DNA of 64,000 bases from Batillaria attramentaria (lineage: Eukaryota; Mollusca; Gastropoda; Batillariidae). How positions within the stretch are numbered: the first letter of the stretch is position 1; every line of letters starts with the position of its first letter. The translations under genes and the position numbers were made by a program. The stretch lies in assembly GCA_018292915.2 (NCBI GenBank), contig JACVVK020000035.1, positions 346,001 through 410,000 on the forward strand, written 5' to 3'. The notes beneath the pieces were generated by a model. It did no database searches. It worked only from the letters and a program-made list of their open reading frames with translations, and had not been told where the DNA came from. This document shows, one piece after another, positions 1 through 12,100 of this stretch.

Positions 1-1160
1 TTAATAAAAATAGGTAACCGACCCCGGAAGCCCATGTCATGTAAGTCCGACAATATGCCATACTTCCATGTAGTATCATAGGCCTTCTCGAGGTCGAAGA
101 AGATGGCTACTGTGTGTTGTTTATTAATAAAACCGTCCCGTATAAAGGACTCAAAACGAACCAGGTGGTCAACGGTGCTTCGGCCCTGCCTAAACCCGCA
201 CTGCAGGTCAGACAGGAGTCCTTCGGATTCAAGAACCCACACAAGACGAGCATTGACCAGCCGCTCCATAGTCTTACAGAGACAGCTAGTCAGGGCGATG
301 GGCCGATAGTTGCCCGGATCATAATGATCCCTCCCAGGTTTAGGAATAGGAACCACCACCGCCTCACGCCATGAGGGCGGGAAGGCGCCAGTTGTCCAAA
401 TATGATTAAAAACAGAGAGAAGGACAGAAAGAGCTTCCTCGGGAAGATGCGTTAGGAGCTGATAGTGGACAGTGTCCAAACCAGCAGCAGAATCGTTACT
501 CTTCTGCAGAGCCTGCTGAAGTTCAGCTAAGCTAAACAGAGAGTTGTAAGGTTCAGAGTTTGTGGAGTTAAAATTACAAGGGGAAGATTCCTTCAGTTGT
601 TTAAGTTTCTGGAAAGAGGAAGAATAATGATCGGATGAAGAGTTGTGCGACAGGGTTGACGCCAACAGGTCAGCAACGGCTTTCCTGTCGGTGACAAGCC
701 TATCACCCACTCTAAGATGACAGATAGAGGAGGTATCGGCTTTGCCTTTAATTTTACGTATAGCCTTCCAAATTTTCTGCGAAGGCGCCTTGGAGGACAG
801 GCTAGAAATAAACTGTTTCCAGGACAACCTTCGCTGCTGTTTATAAATGAAGCGAGCTTTCGCTCGGTACATTTTGAAAGAGAGGATGTTTGCCTGGGAG
901 GGGCACCTGAAGGCTCGTCTTTGTGCACGCTTGCGATCTTTCTGCGCATTTTTACACACATCATTAAACCAGGGGACTTTGGGACCTTTAGCGAATGACG
1001 AGGTTTTTGGGATGGCATCATTGGCCACATCAATCAAGATTTTAGTGAAAGTGGAGGCAGGATCCTCCGAAGACATTACCTCCTCCTCGGTCAGACGTGA
1101 CTGGCAAGAGGCACTGAACATATCCCAGTTTGCCTTCCTCAAGTTCCAACGATCTATGTT
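1..1160 (-). mobile_element. 5'-truncated LINE (jockey/CR1-like), reverse transcriptase N-terminal half
   Basis: Read on the minus strand from 1160 to 1, the frame stays open for about 386 codons with no stop or frameshift and leaves the window. It begins with the linker that follows the endonuclease (RWNLRKANWDMF). It continues through KVPWFND and the reverse transcriptase landmarks WREAVVVPIPKPG, NYRPIALTSCLCKTMER and GFRQGRSTVDHL, and reaches palm motif A, FFDLEKAYDTT, whose Asp is catalytic. The FADD-type motif C would lie beyond base 1. The 5' end is cut inside or against the TCAAGGTCA-rich repeat, since the join at 1154-1160 shares bases with that repeat. A stop codon (TAA) lies just upstream of the frame. 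Family knowledge places this arrangement in non-LTR elements that integrate by target-primed reverse transcription. The intact frame suggests a young copy, although the missing 5' end makes it non-autonomous. Confidence 0.9.
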
Positions 1161-1650
1161 TTAAAAGGTCTTATGGCTGTCTATCAGCTTGCCAAGTTTG
1201 GTGCCTCTGCTGTTCATTGTTTCTGAGAAAATGCCAATGTTAAGGTTTTGGAAGGTTTTCCGCAAAACAGCTTGTATGGCCTTGACCTTGATTCAAAGTC
1301 ACTTAGTACAGGTATGACAGTAAAGGTGTTGTCACTATCCATCGCCATGCTAAGTTTGATGTCTCTGGCTTTTCTAAATTCTGAGAAAATGCCAATGTAA
1401 AATTTCCAAACAGACAGCTTTAGTGACCTTGACCTTGGGTCAAGGTCAATCATTATAGTATGTTTTGAAAGGTCTTATGGCTGTCTATCAGCTTGCCAAG
1501 TTTGGTGCCTCTGCTGCTCATTGTTTCTGAGAAAATGCCTATGTTAAGGTTTACTGCGGACACACAGACACACAGACAGACACAAAGACAGACACACAGA
1601 CAGACGACGGAGGGTTATTACATAGACTCACTTTGTTACACAAGTGAGCC
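1154..1650. repeat. TCAAGGTCA-rich dispersed repeat, right-hand part
   Basis: This is the right end of a repeat family found at five other places in the window. It has monomers of about 150-160 bp around the phrases TTGCCAAGTTTGGTGCCTCTG, TGAGAAAATGCCAATGTTAA and TTGACCTTGGGTCAAGGTCA. It ends with a CA/GA-type run and the conserved end CGACGGAGGGTTATTACATAG, closing in CACAAGTGAGCC at 1650. The left end is missing, apparently at the LINE junction. Confidence 0.8.
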
Positions 1651-3169
1651 AATAAAAACCACAAGTACTGTCTACACGCACATCAAACACGCACTAAACA
1701 TACCTAAACATACACTAAACAAACCCAAACACACCAATGCAGCCATCACAAGCAGAGCCTTTCTCTCGGAACTATACATGGAAAGAAAATACAATTTGAC
1801 AATTCCACTGGCAGCACGCGCCCCAAACAAACGCATGCACAAGATCGAACATTGATCTTTTGTGATGTCATTTTCTTTAAAACTCACGCCACCGAAAATC
1901 TGACGTAGGTTACGTCATCCATACACATAAGATATTTGCTTATTCTCACTTTCATTCATCCTCCATGTTAGCATTCAGTCACGGTATTTGCGAAATATAT
2001 TTTACCAATTCTTCCCGCTCTGTCTTGACCTAAGGTGGCTGATGAGCCGGTGAAATTCCGGCGGAACGCGCCCCTCTACGGTGAAGACTGTTCCTACCTC
2101 ACTAGACACCATTTCCTCGTATGTAGAATTTCAGTGCGTATGAAATACATCTGGGTGGGGTTTCTGGGTAAAGTCGATGTCGTTTTTCCTTAAACAAACG
2201 TGCGTTCACATTGTCTGTGATCGCCTGCCACAACTGGGCCTTTTTTTTTCGCTGTCCACGTCATTGAAAGAGCAGCAAATAGCCCCTCTTTCATGTCGTC
2301 AACGCTTTGTAACAGTGCGCGGATTTCACAGTCCTGCCAGTTCGTTGACCGATCTTTTTTCTTCTTCGTTTCCATCGCCATACCACCTTCCACAACAAAG
2401 TCTGCCATCTTTGTGCACGGACTTGCGAAAATGCTGCTTTGATTGACCAATACACCCCGAGCAACGAGTGACGTAGGGAAATCCCTTCCATATCCAAAAA
2501 TAGACGCTAAGGGTCTGACCTACTTCTTAGCTGAGCAAGCGAGTAAGTCGGCCTACGCACACCAACATTACTTACGGCTGAGTAATGACTTTACTAAGTA
2601 AGTATTGCTGCTAAGTAAGGTATTTTAAGACAGGAATTTGAGTTCGCCCATGTACACCGTCCCTGGTGCACATACGTGTCTGTGTTGATGACGTATGTTT
2701 GTATGTACGTATGTTACGTCATTGTCAGTTAGACGTGCGCCATCGTCTTTGCTCAGAACGGCAGTGCCGAGCGTTTTTACCATAAAAAAAACTTGCCTTT
2801 GAACGTGGAAATTTTGGCCCGTCCTATGATGTTGTTTCCAATACTACGGAAACAACATAAAAAGGAAGTTTTTGAAACTTTCGTTATGACCCTGTGCCCT
2901 TGACCCTCAGGGACGTTCACTCAAAATGGAAAGTATATCTTGTTATCAAGGACCACTCTGCTAAATTTGATATCCATACTACTTGTAACTGCTAAGATAA
3001 AGGAAATATAATTATTTTTGTGTGTCACAGGCAAACAGCGGAGGTCTAAATTATAGACGCGCTCTGTTTAATACAAAACAAAATAAAAACAAAACATCGT
3101 GAAACAGCAAAATACAAATAATCAAACCCGCATACAATAGCAACAAATAACATCATGAAATCAAAGCAC
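1651..3169. other. Non-coding flank downstream of the giant gene
   Basis: I see no convincing coding region. Notable items are an imperfect palindrome at 2831-2856 (GTTGTTTCC with its complement), a CRE-like near-palindrome of TGACGTA and TACGTCA around 2680-2720, and TTACTTAC-like tracts around 2520-2630. The part nearest 3169 should be the 3' UTR of the giant gene. Confidence 0.6.
3067..3072 (-). promoter_or_regulatory. Possible polyadenylation signal (ATTAAA)
   Basis: ATTAAA on the minus strand lies about 100 nt after the stop codon of the giant gene. I find no AATAAA in the first 170 nt. ATTAAA is the commonest variant hexamer in animals. The site is only a candidate. Confidence 0.35.
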
Positions 3170-6100
3170 TTAAAAATCAACATGCAGTGTTAAAGTTACC
3201 TTCTTTGTCTTCGCGCCTTTTTTGCCTCCCTTTTTGGAGTCTTTTCCCTGGCTGCTTTCATCACCTGTCGAAGCTCCAGATGCCGAGCTTGCTTTTCCTT
3301 GCTTTCCTGCCTTGCCCTTTCCTTGTTTCTTGTCTTTTTCCGCCTTGGTCGATTTTTCCGATTCTGAGTCAGATACGGATTTCTCCTGGCTACCCGCCTG
3401 TTCCTTGCCACTCTTGAATTTCGGTGTATAAATAAGCGCCTCTAGCCTCAAGCTTCGTAGTTTTTCCTTTCTCTCTCTCACTGCTACTGCAGCATCAGAT
3501 ATTAGATGTTCTCCCTGAGCCACATAGCCTCTTTGGTAGGCAGCCCAATCAATTACTGGACTGGACTGAGCCCGTCCTGTTGCTTCTCTTATAGGCCTCT
3601 TTCCATAGAATCTGGACATTTCTTGAATCAGACTGTGGAAATCATCAGGACGTTTACCTTTTGGTCGGTGAATACTCTTTAATCTCATTGTCTTCCATGT
3701 TTCAAACTCCTCGTCGGGTTCTTCAGGTGGCAGTTCAATACCTTCATCAGTACAGTATGCTCTTAAAGAAGTATCCTCCACAGATACGAGCGATTCTTCT
3801 TTTGCGGATTCTTCTTTTTCAGAGGGAACAGCCTCCACCTCGGGTTTGGCAGCTTCAGCGTCTGTGGTACTAGGTGACTTACCAGCTTCCTTCTTTTCCT
3901 CAGCACCCGAAGATACCTCACCCTCTGACGACTTACTAGCTTTACTTCCTTTCTTCTTCTTCTTTTTCTCACCACCCGAAGATTCCTCTGACGACTTACC
4001 AGCTTTACTCTTTTTTTTCTTTTCACCCTTCTTTTTTTTAGCACCCGATTCCTCACCCTCCGGGGGCTTACCGGCTTCACTTTCTTCTTTCTTCATTTTA
4101 TCAGGAGCACCAGGTTCTGCACCCTCTGCTGGTTCCCCAACTTCAGCCTCTCCTTTAATCTCCTTTTTATCCTTCTCAACAGCTTCAGCATCTGAGCCAG
4201 CTCCTTTCTTCTTTTTATCCTTCTTTTTCTCACCAGCCGAAGATTCCTCTGATGACTTGCCAGCTTCACCTTCTCCTTTCTTTTTCTTCTTCTTATCCTT
4301 CTTTTTCCCACTAGCCGCAGATTCCTCTGAGGACTTGCTGGCTTCACCTTCTCCTTTCTTCTTCTTCTTTTTCTTTTTCTCACCAGCCGCTGATTCCTCT
4401 GATGACTTGCTAGCTTCACCTTCTCCTTTCTTCTTCTTCTTTTTATCCTTCTTTTTCTCACCAGCCGCAGATTCCTCTGAGGACTTGCTAGCTTCACCTT
4501 CTCCTTTCTTCTTCTTCTTTTTCTTTTTCCCACCAGCCGCTGATTCCTCTGATGACTTGCTAGCTTCACCTTCTCCTTTCTTCTTCTTTTTATCCTTCTT
4601 TTTCTCACCAGCCGCAGATTCCTCTGAGGACTTGCTAGCTTCACCTTCTCCTTTCTTCTTCTTCTTTTTATCCTTCTTTTTCTCACCAGCCGCAGATTCC
4701 TCTGATGACTTGCTAGCTTCACCTTCTCCTTTCTTCTTCTTCTTTTTCTTTTTCTCACCAGCCGCAGATTCCTCTGAGGACTTGCTAGCTTCACCTTCTC
4801 CTTTCTTTTTCTTCTTTTTCTTTTTCTCACCAGCCGCTGATTCCTCTGATGACTTGCTAGCTTCACCTTCTCCTTTCTTCTTCTTCTTTTTATCCTTCTT
4901 TTTCTCACCAGCCGCAGATTCCTCTGAGGACTTGCTAGCTTCACCTTCTCCTTTCTTCTTCTTCTTTTTCTTTTTCTCACCAGCCGAAGATTCCTCTGAT
5001 GACTTGCTAGCTTCACCTTCTCCTTTCTTCTTCTTCTTTTTCTTTTTCTCACCAGCCGCTGATTCCTCTGATGACTTGCTAGCTTCACCTTCTCCTTTCT
5101 TCTTCTTCTTTTTATCCTTCTTTTTCTCACCAGCCGCAGATTCCTCTGAGGACTTGCTAGCTTCACTTTCTCCTTTCTTCTTCTTCTTTTTATCCTTCTT
5201 TTTCTCACCAGCCGTAGATTCCTCACCCTCTGATGACTTATCAGATTCACCTTTCTTCTTCTTCTTTTTACCCTTCTTTTTCTCACCAGCCGTAGATTCC
5301 TCACCCTCTGATGACTTACCAGATTCACCTTTCTTCTTCTTCTTTTTACCCTTCTTTTTCTCACCAGCCGTAGATTCCTCACCCTCTGATGACTTACCAG
5401 ATTCACCTTTCTTCTTCTTCTTTTTACCCTTCTTTTTCTCACCAGCCGAAGATTCCTCACCCTCCGACGACTTTTTCTTTTTCCCCTTCTTTTTCTCCTT
5501 TTCTTTTTTTGCCTTTTCTTCTATTAGATCAGTTAGGCCTACGACAGCCCCCTCTGACAATCTGCGGGACCTAAGCGCCTCCTCGAGTGTCATGTCACGT
5601 GGGTATGGCTGTCTGATGGCCTCTTGGGGCAGTATACCTGCTCTAATTGCATCGTCTATTGTCATATCGGGTGACATCTGCTGCCTGGCCTTATCTGTAT
5701 CTGTGCGTACAGCTGTGGCTGGCACTAGGCCTTGCATAATGGCCTCATCAAGTGTCATGTCAGGTGGATACGGCTGTTTGATGACCGACGACGGCACCAA
5801 GCCTGAACTTATTGCCTCATCAAGCAACATACCAGGAGGATACTGCTGTTCGGCCACACCTACAGCTGTGGCTGGCACTATGCCTGACCTGATGGCCTCA
5901 TCCAGTGTCATGTCAGGTGGATACGACTGTCTAATGACCGAAGAGGACACTAATCCTGAACTTACTGCCTCATCAAGTAACATACCAGGCGGATACTGCG
6001 GTTCGGCCACACCTACAGCTGAGGCTGGCACTATGCCTGACCTGACGGCCGCGTCAAGTGTCATATCAGGTGGATACGGTTGTCTGATGGCCGAAGCGCG

Positions 6101-9100
6101 CACTAAGCCTGAACTTATCGCATCATCAAGCAACATATCGGACGGCTGTCCGGCCACACGTGTAACTAGAGCTGTTTCTGGCACTATGCCTGATCTGATG
6201 GCCTCATCCAGGGTCATATCAGGTGGATACGGCTCACTGATGACAGAGGAGGGCACTAAACCTGAACTTATCGCCTCATCCAGTGTCATTTCAGGTGGAT
6301 ACGGCTCCTCGAACATATCTGTTGTACCTACGGCTGTGGCTGGCACTACACCTGACCTAATGGCCTCATCAAGAGTCATGTTAGGTGGATATGACTGTCT
6401 AATGACTGAAGAGGGCACTATGCCAGAACGTATGGCCTCATCCAATGTCATGACAGGCGGAAACTGCTTCCCACCCATATCTGTACCTACAGCTGTGGCT
6501 GGCACTACACCTGACCTAATGGCCTCATCAAGAGTCATGTTAGGTGGATATGACTGTCTAATGACTGAAGAGGGCACTATGCCAGAACGTATGGCCTCAT
6601 CCAATGTCATGACAGGCGGAAACTGCTTCCCACCCATATCTGTACCTACAGCTGTGGCTGGCACTACACCTGACCTAATGGCCTCATCAAGAGTCATGTT
6701 AGGTGGATATGACTGTCTGATGACTGAAGAGGGCACTATGCCAGAACTTATGGCCTCATCCAATGTCATGCCAGGCGGAAACTGCTTCCCATCCATATCT
6801 GTACCTACAGCTGTGGCTGGCACTACACCTAACCTAACGGCCTCATCAAGAGTCATGTCAGGCGGGTATGGTTGCGTAATGGACGAACAGGGTACTAAGC
6901 CTGAACGTATGGCCTCATTCAGTGTAATATCAGGCGGATATTGTTCGCCGGTCATTTGTTTGTCTGGAGCGCCTGCAAGAGCCTCGGCTGGCAGTACACC
7001 CGATTTCATGGCCGCATCTAGTGTCATGCCAGGTGGGTATGACTTTGCAATTGCCGAAGCTGGCACTACACCAGATCGGATGGCTTCCTCTATCGTCATG
7101 TCTGGTTGAACCACACCTGATGTAATGGCATCAGCAAGTGAAATGCGAGATGGATGTTGTTTTTCAATCGCCCGTCTATCTACAGGAGCCTCGGCTGGCA
7201 CTATACCCGATTCAATGGCATCTTGGAGTGTCATGCCAGGTGGAAACTTCGGTTTAACAGCCGAAGATGGTACTGCTCCTAATCCAATGGCCTTATCAAG
7301 TGTCATGTCACGTGGGCAATCCTTGGGTACAGCCTCAGCTGACACTACACCTGATTTAATGGCCTCATCTAGTGTCATTCCAGGTGGATATTGTGGTTGA
7401 ATGGCCGATGATGGCACAGCTCCTGATCTAAGGGCCTCATTAAGTGTCATTCCAGGCGGGCAGTCCTGCGGTACAGCCTCAGCTGGTATTATGCCTGACT
7501 TAATAGCGTTTTCGAGTGTCATGGTACGTGGATACTGTGGTTTAATGGCCGAAAATGGCACTGCGCCTGATCTTATGGCCTCGTCAATTGTCATACCAGG
7601 TGGACAGTTTTTCGGTACAGCCTCAGCTGGCAAGGCACCTGATTTGATGGCCTCATCTAGTGTCATGTGAGGTGGGCATTGCTGAGCAATTGCCGAAGCT
7701 GGCACTACACCAGATCGGATGGCTTCCTCCATCGTCATGTCTGGTCGAAGCTCACCTGATGTAATGGCATCAGCAAGTGAAAATCGTGGATATTGTTCTT
7801 CAATCGCCCGTCTATCTACAGGAGCCTCGGCTGGCAGTACACCCGATTCAATGGCATCTTGGAGTGTCATGCCAGGTGGAAACTTCGGTTTAACAGCCGA
7901 AGATGGTACTGCTCCTAATCCAATGGCTTCATCAAGTGTCATGTCACGTGGGCAATCCTTGGGTACAGCCTCAGCTGACACTACACCTGATTTAATGGCC
8001 TCATCTAGTGTCATTCCAGGTGGATATTGTGGTTGAATGGCCGATGATGGCACAGCTCCTGATCTAAGGGCCTCATTAAGTGTCATTCCAGGCGGGCAGT
8101 CCTGCGGTACAGCCTCAGCTGGTATTATGCCTGACTTAATAGCGTTTTCGAGTGTCATGGTACGTGGATACTGTGGTTTAATGGCCGAAAATGGCACTGC
8201 GCCTGATCTTATGGCCTCGGCAATTGTCATACCAGGTGGACAGTTTTTCGGTACAGCCTCAGCTGGCAAGGCACCTGATTTGATGGCCTCATCTAGTGTC
8301 ATGTGAGGTGGGCATTGCTGAGCAATTGCCGAAGCTGGCACTACACCAGATCGGATGGCTTCCTCCATCGTCATGTCTGGTCGAAGCTCACCTGATGTAA
8401 TGGCATCAGCAAGTGAAAATCGTGGATATTGTTCTTCAATCGCCCGTCTATCTACAGGAGCCTCGGCTGGCAGTACACCCGATTCAATGGCATCTTGGAG
8501 TGTCATGCCAGGTGGAAACTTCGGTTTAACAGCCGAAGATGGTACTGCTCCTAATCCAATGGCTTCATCAAGTGTCATGTCACGTGGGCAATCCTTGGGT
8601 ACAGCCTCAGCTGACACTACACCTGATTTAATGGCCTCATCTAGTGTCATTCCAGGTGGATATTGTGGTTGAATGGCCGATGATGGCACAGCTCCTGATC
8701 TAAGGGCCTCATTAAGTGTCATTCCAGGCGGGCAGTCCTGCGGTACAGCCTCAGCTGGTATTATGCCTGACTTAATAGCGTTTTCGAGTGTCATGGTACG
8801 TGGATACTGTGGTTTAATGGCCGAAAATGGAATTGCGCCTGATCTTATGGCCTCGTCAATTGTCATACCAGGTGGACAGTTTTTCGGTACAGCCTCAGCT
8901 GGCAAGGCACCTGATTTGATGGCCTCATCTAGTGTCATGTGAGGTGGGCATTGCTGAGCAATTGCCGAAGCTGGCACTACACCTGATCGGATGGCTTCCT
9001 CCATCGTCATGTCTGGTCGAAGCTCACCTGATTTAACAGCCTCAGCAAGCGAAACACCAGGTTGATATCGCTGTTTCACGGCTGACCCTGGCACTACGCC

Positions 9101-12100
9101 TGTATCAAGTGCCTCATGGAGTGTCATGCCAGTTGGGTATTCTTGCGTTACAGCCTCGGCTGGCACCAAACCTGACCTAATAGCATCCGCTAGTGTGAAA
9201 TCTGGTGGGTACTGCTGTTTTATGGCCGTAGAAGGCACTATGCCTGACTTGATAGCCTCATCAACTGTGAGATCAGGTGGGTACAGGTGTTGTACGGCTT
9301 CTGGGGGCACTACACATAAGCTAATGGCGTCCTCAAGTGTCAGGTCAGGTGGGTATTCTTGTGTTACAGCACCAGCTGGCACGATTCCAGATTTAATGGC
9401 CTCCTTTAGTGTGAGATCGGGCGGGTACCGTTGTCTAATGGCTTCAGAAGGCACTATACCTGATCGAACTGCTTCATCAAGTGTCATGTTAGGTGGGTAC
9501 GGCTGTGTGATAGCCGTAGCTGGTACCATGCCAGATCTAATGGCCTCATCAAGTGAAATGTCTGTTGGCTGTTTCGGTGTAGCTGTAGGAACAGCAACAG
9601 CAGTAGCTGGAACCACGCCTGACCTTAGGGCATCCTTAAGTGTCATGTTAGTCGGGTATGGTCTCACAGCTTCGGCTGGCACTATGCCTGAATTAATAGC
9701 TTCACTAAGAGTCAGGTCAGGTGGGTATTCTTGTGTTACACATGCAGCTGGCACTAGGCCCGACGCAATGGCCTCTTGAAGTGTCAAATTGGAAGGGAGC
9801 TCCTGACTTACGGCTGTGGCCGGCACTATGCCCTGTTTAATGGCCTCATCAAGAGTGATATTTGTGTCAAGCACTTCTGAAAGCACGGTCTCCTCAACTT
9901 CATACTTTGGCTGATATTCTCCTAGCGTTGGTTCCACTGGCGGACCTTCTGGCTCTTGCATGACCTTGGCCCAGTCAGAAGCTAAACCTGATAGAAATTC
10001 TTCTTCAAGGCCATGCACACTCTCCTGAGCAATCATTTTTTGGTCCGCTTCAGAACCCACCCTTTCCAGTTCCTCTTCTAAGAAGAATTTTTGGTCAGAC
10101 TCTTCTTTTTGCGAAAGCTCTGCCTGAGATGGAGTTTCTGAAACACCTGATCTGTATGCTTCTTCACGCAATAAAACATCAAGGCTTAACCTGGACCCTT
10201 CCTGTTCTTCTAAAGCTTCAAATTCTTCCTGAGTGACATCAGAAATTTTGATTATCTCTTCAACAGACGTACATCCCCAGGCAATAAATTCTTGGATCAT
10301 TAGTTCACGCTCGAGTTGCAGTCGCTTTCTGGCGAACAGAAGTGCGTTTAGTTTTTTCTTTTCTGCTTCCTCCTTTTTCAACAACTTTTGGCGAATTTTT
10401 TCCTCTGCTTTTTTCCTTTCACCTTGCAGGTCACAATATTGTAACTTAGGTAAAAACTTTGTTAAGAGTTGCTCCATTTTTTTTACTTTTTTCAGTTCTG
10501 TGCCTTTTAGGGTTTCAAGTTTACTTTTTTTTTCAAGGGCGTTTGCCCTCATGGCTGTAAGTGTGTTATGCAGGGCATGGTGTTCTTTCATTCGTTCTGA
10601 AAGTTTTATAAACTTCGTGGCTTTACTGCTTTTTCTCTGAATCAATTTCTTTAAATAGGTATCTTGTTCTTCCTGTGGCCTGATCATTTGAGAATCTTCA
10701 GGAATTAGCAGCTCCTCACCAAGGTCATCCAGTGACTTGTCCATTTTCATTTTTTCATCATACCGCCTGTATTCATATGTCTGAAAAAAATCTGACACAA
10801 ACTTGCTGACAACCTGTGTATAGGGATCGATTATGCCACGTGGTATCCTGAATTGTGTCGGCTCTGTAGACTTGATCTCTTGAATGCTATCAATGCAAAC
10901 ATATGCGAGCTCCTCGGGAATAAATAGCACCGGCACTAGGCCTGATTTAATGGCGTCCCCAAGTGTCAAGTCTTCAGGGAATGATTCCTCGATAGGCGAC
11001 ACAATACCTAGGCTGATTGCCTCCAAAACTGTTATTTCTCCACCTCCAGGGATCGTAGATACTGCAGTTGGCGGCAATATGCCTGATTTAATGGCTTCAT
11101 CAATTGTCAAGTCAGGAAGGTGCTCTATGTCAGCAATGGTGACACCTTCCACCAAGCCTAATGCAACACTCTCCTTAAGTGTCATGGGAGGTGGGTACTT
11201 TTGCGTTAGGGCCCACTCCGGCAGGATTCCTACTTTCAGAGCTTCTTCAACTGTCATGTCAGGTGGGTATTTCTGTCTAATACCGATCGCTGACACTGCG
11301 CCAGAGCTAATGGCCTCATCAAGGGTCAAGAAATGAGGGTACTTCTTTCCTAATGCTTTCACTGGTACAACGCCTGAATGAATGGCCTCTGCAAGTGTCA
11401 TGCCGGGAGGGTACTTTTTTGTTACAGCCTCAGCCGGCACAAGACCTGATCTTATGGCATGCTCAAAGGTCATGCCCGGTTGGACTGTCTCTCCTATGCT
11501 TTTAAGTGGCACTAAGTCTTCTTTAACAGCTTGCTTCAGTGTCATGCCAGGTGGGAACCTCTGTGGCACTATGCCTGCTTTAATGGCATCTTCCACTGTC
11601 ATGCCAGGTGGAAAAACTGGTTTAATGGCTTTCGTTGGAACTATTCCTACACTGATGGCCTCATCCAGCGTCATGCCAGGTGGGCAGTCCCTCGTTACAG
11701 CATCAGCTGGCACTATACCTGATCTAATGGCGTCATGGACTGTCATGCCAGGTGGATATCGTGGTTTAATGGCCGAAGCTGGTACTTTTCCTGATGCAAA
11801 GGCCTCATTAAGTGTCATTCCAGGTGGGCAGTCCTGCGGTACAGCCTCCGGTGGCACTATGCCGAATTTAATGGCATCCTCAATTGTCAGGGCAGGTGGA
11901 TACTGTGGTTTAATAGCCGAAAATGGAACAGCCCCTGATCTAATGGCCTCATCAATTGTCATGCCAGGTGGACATTCTGGCGGCACAGCATCAGCCGACA
12001 CTATGCCTGATTTAATGGCGTCTTCGAGTGTCATGTCAGGTGAGTACTGAGATCTCAGGGCGGCAGCTGGCACTAATCCTGACATAATAGCGTCTTCGAT

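Noticed and set aside
3846..7109. 1,087-codon plus-strand frame rich in Phe and Ser
   Set aside because: It is the antisense shadow of the Lys/Glu/Ser and plectin-like repeats of the giant exon; the minus frame is far longer and has domain structure.
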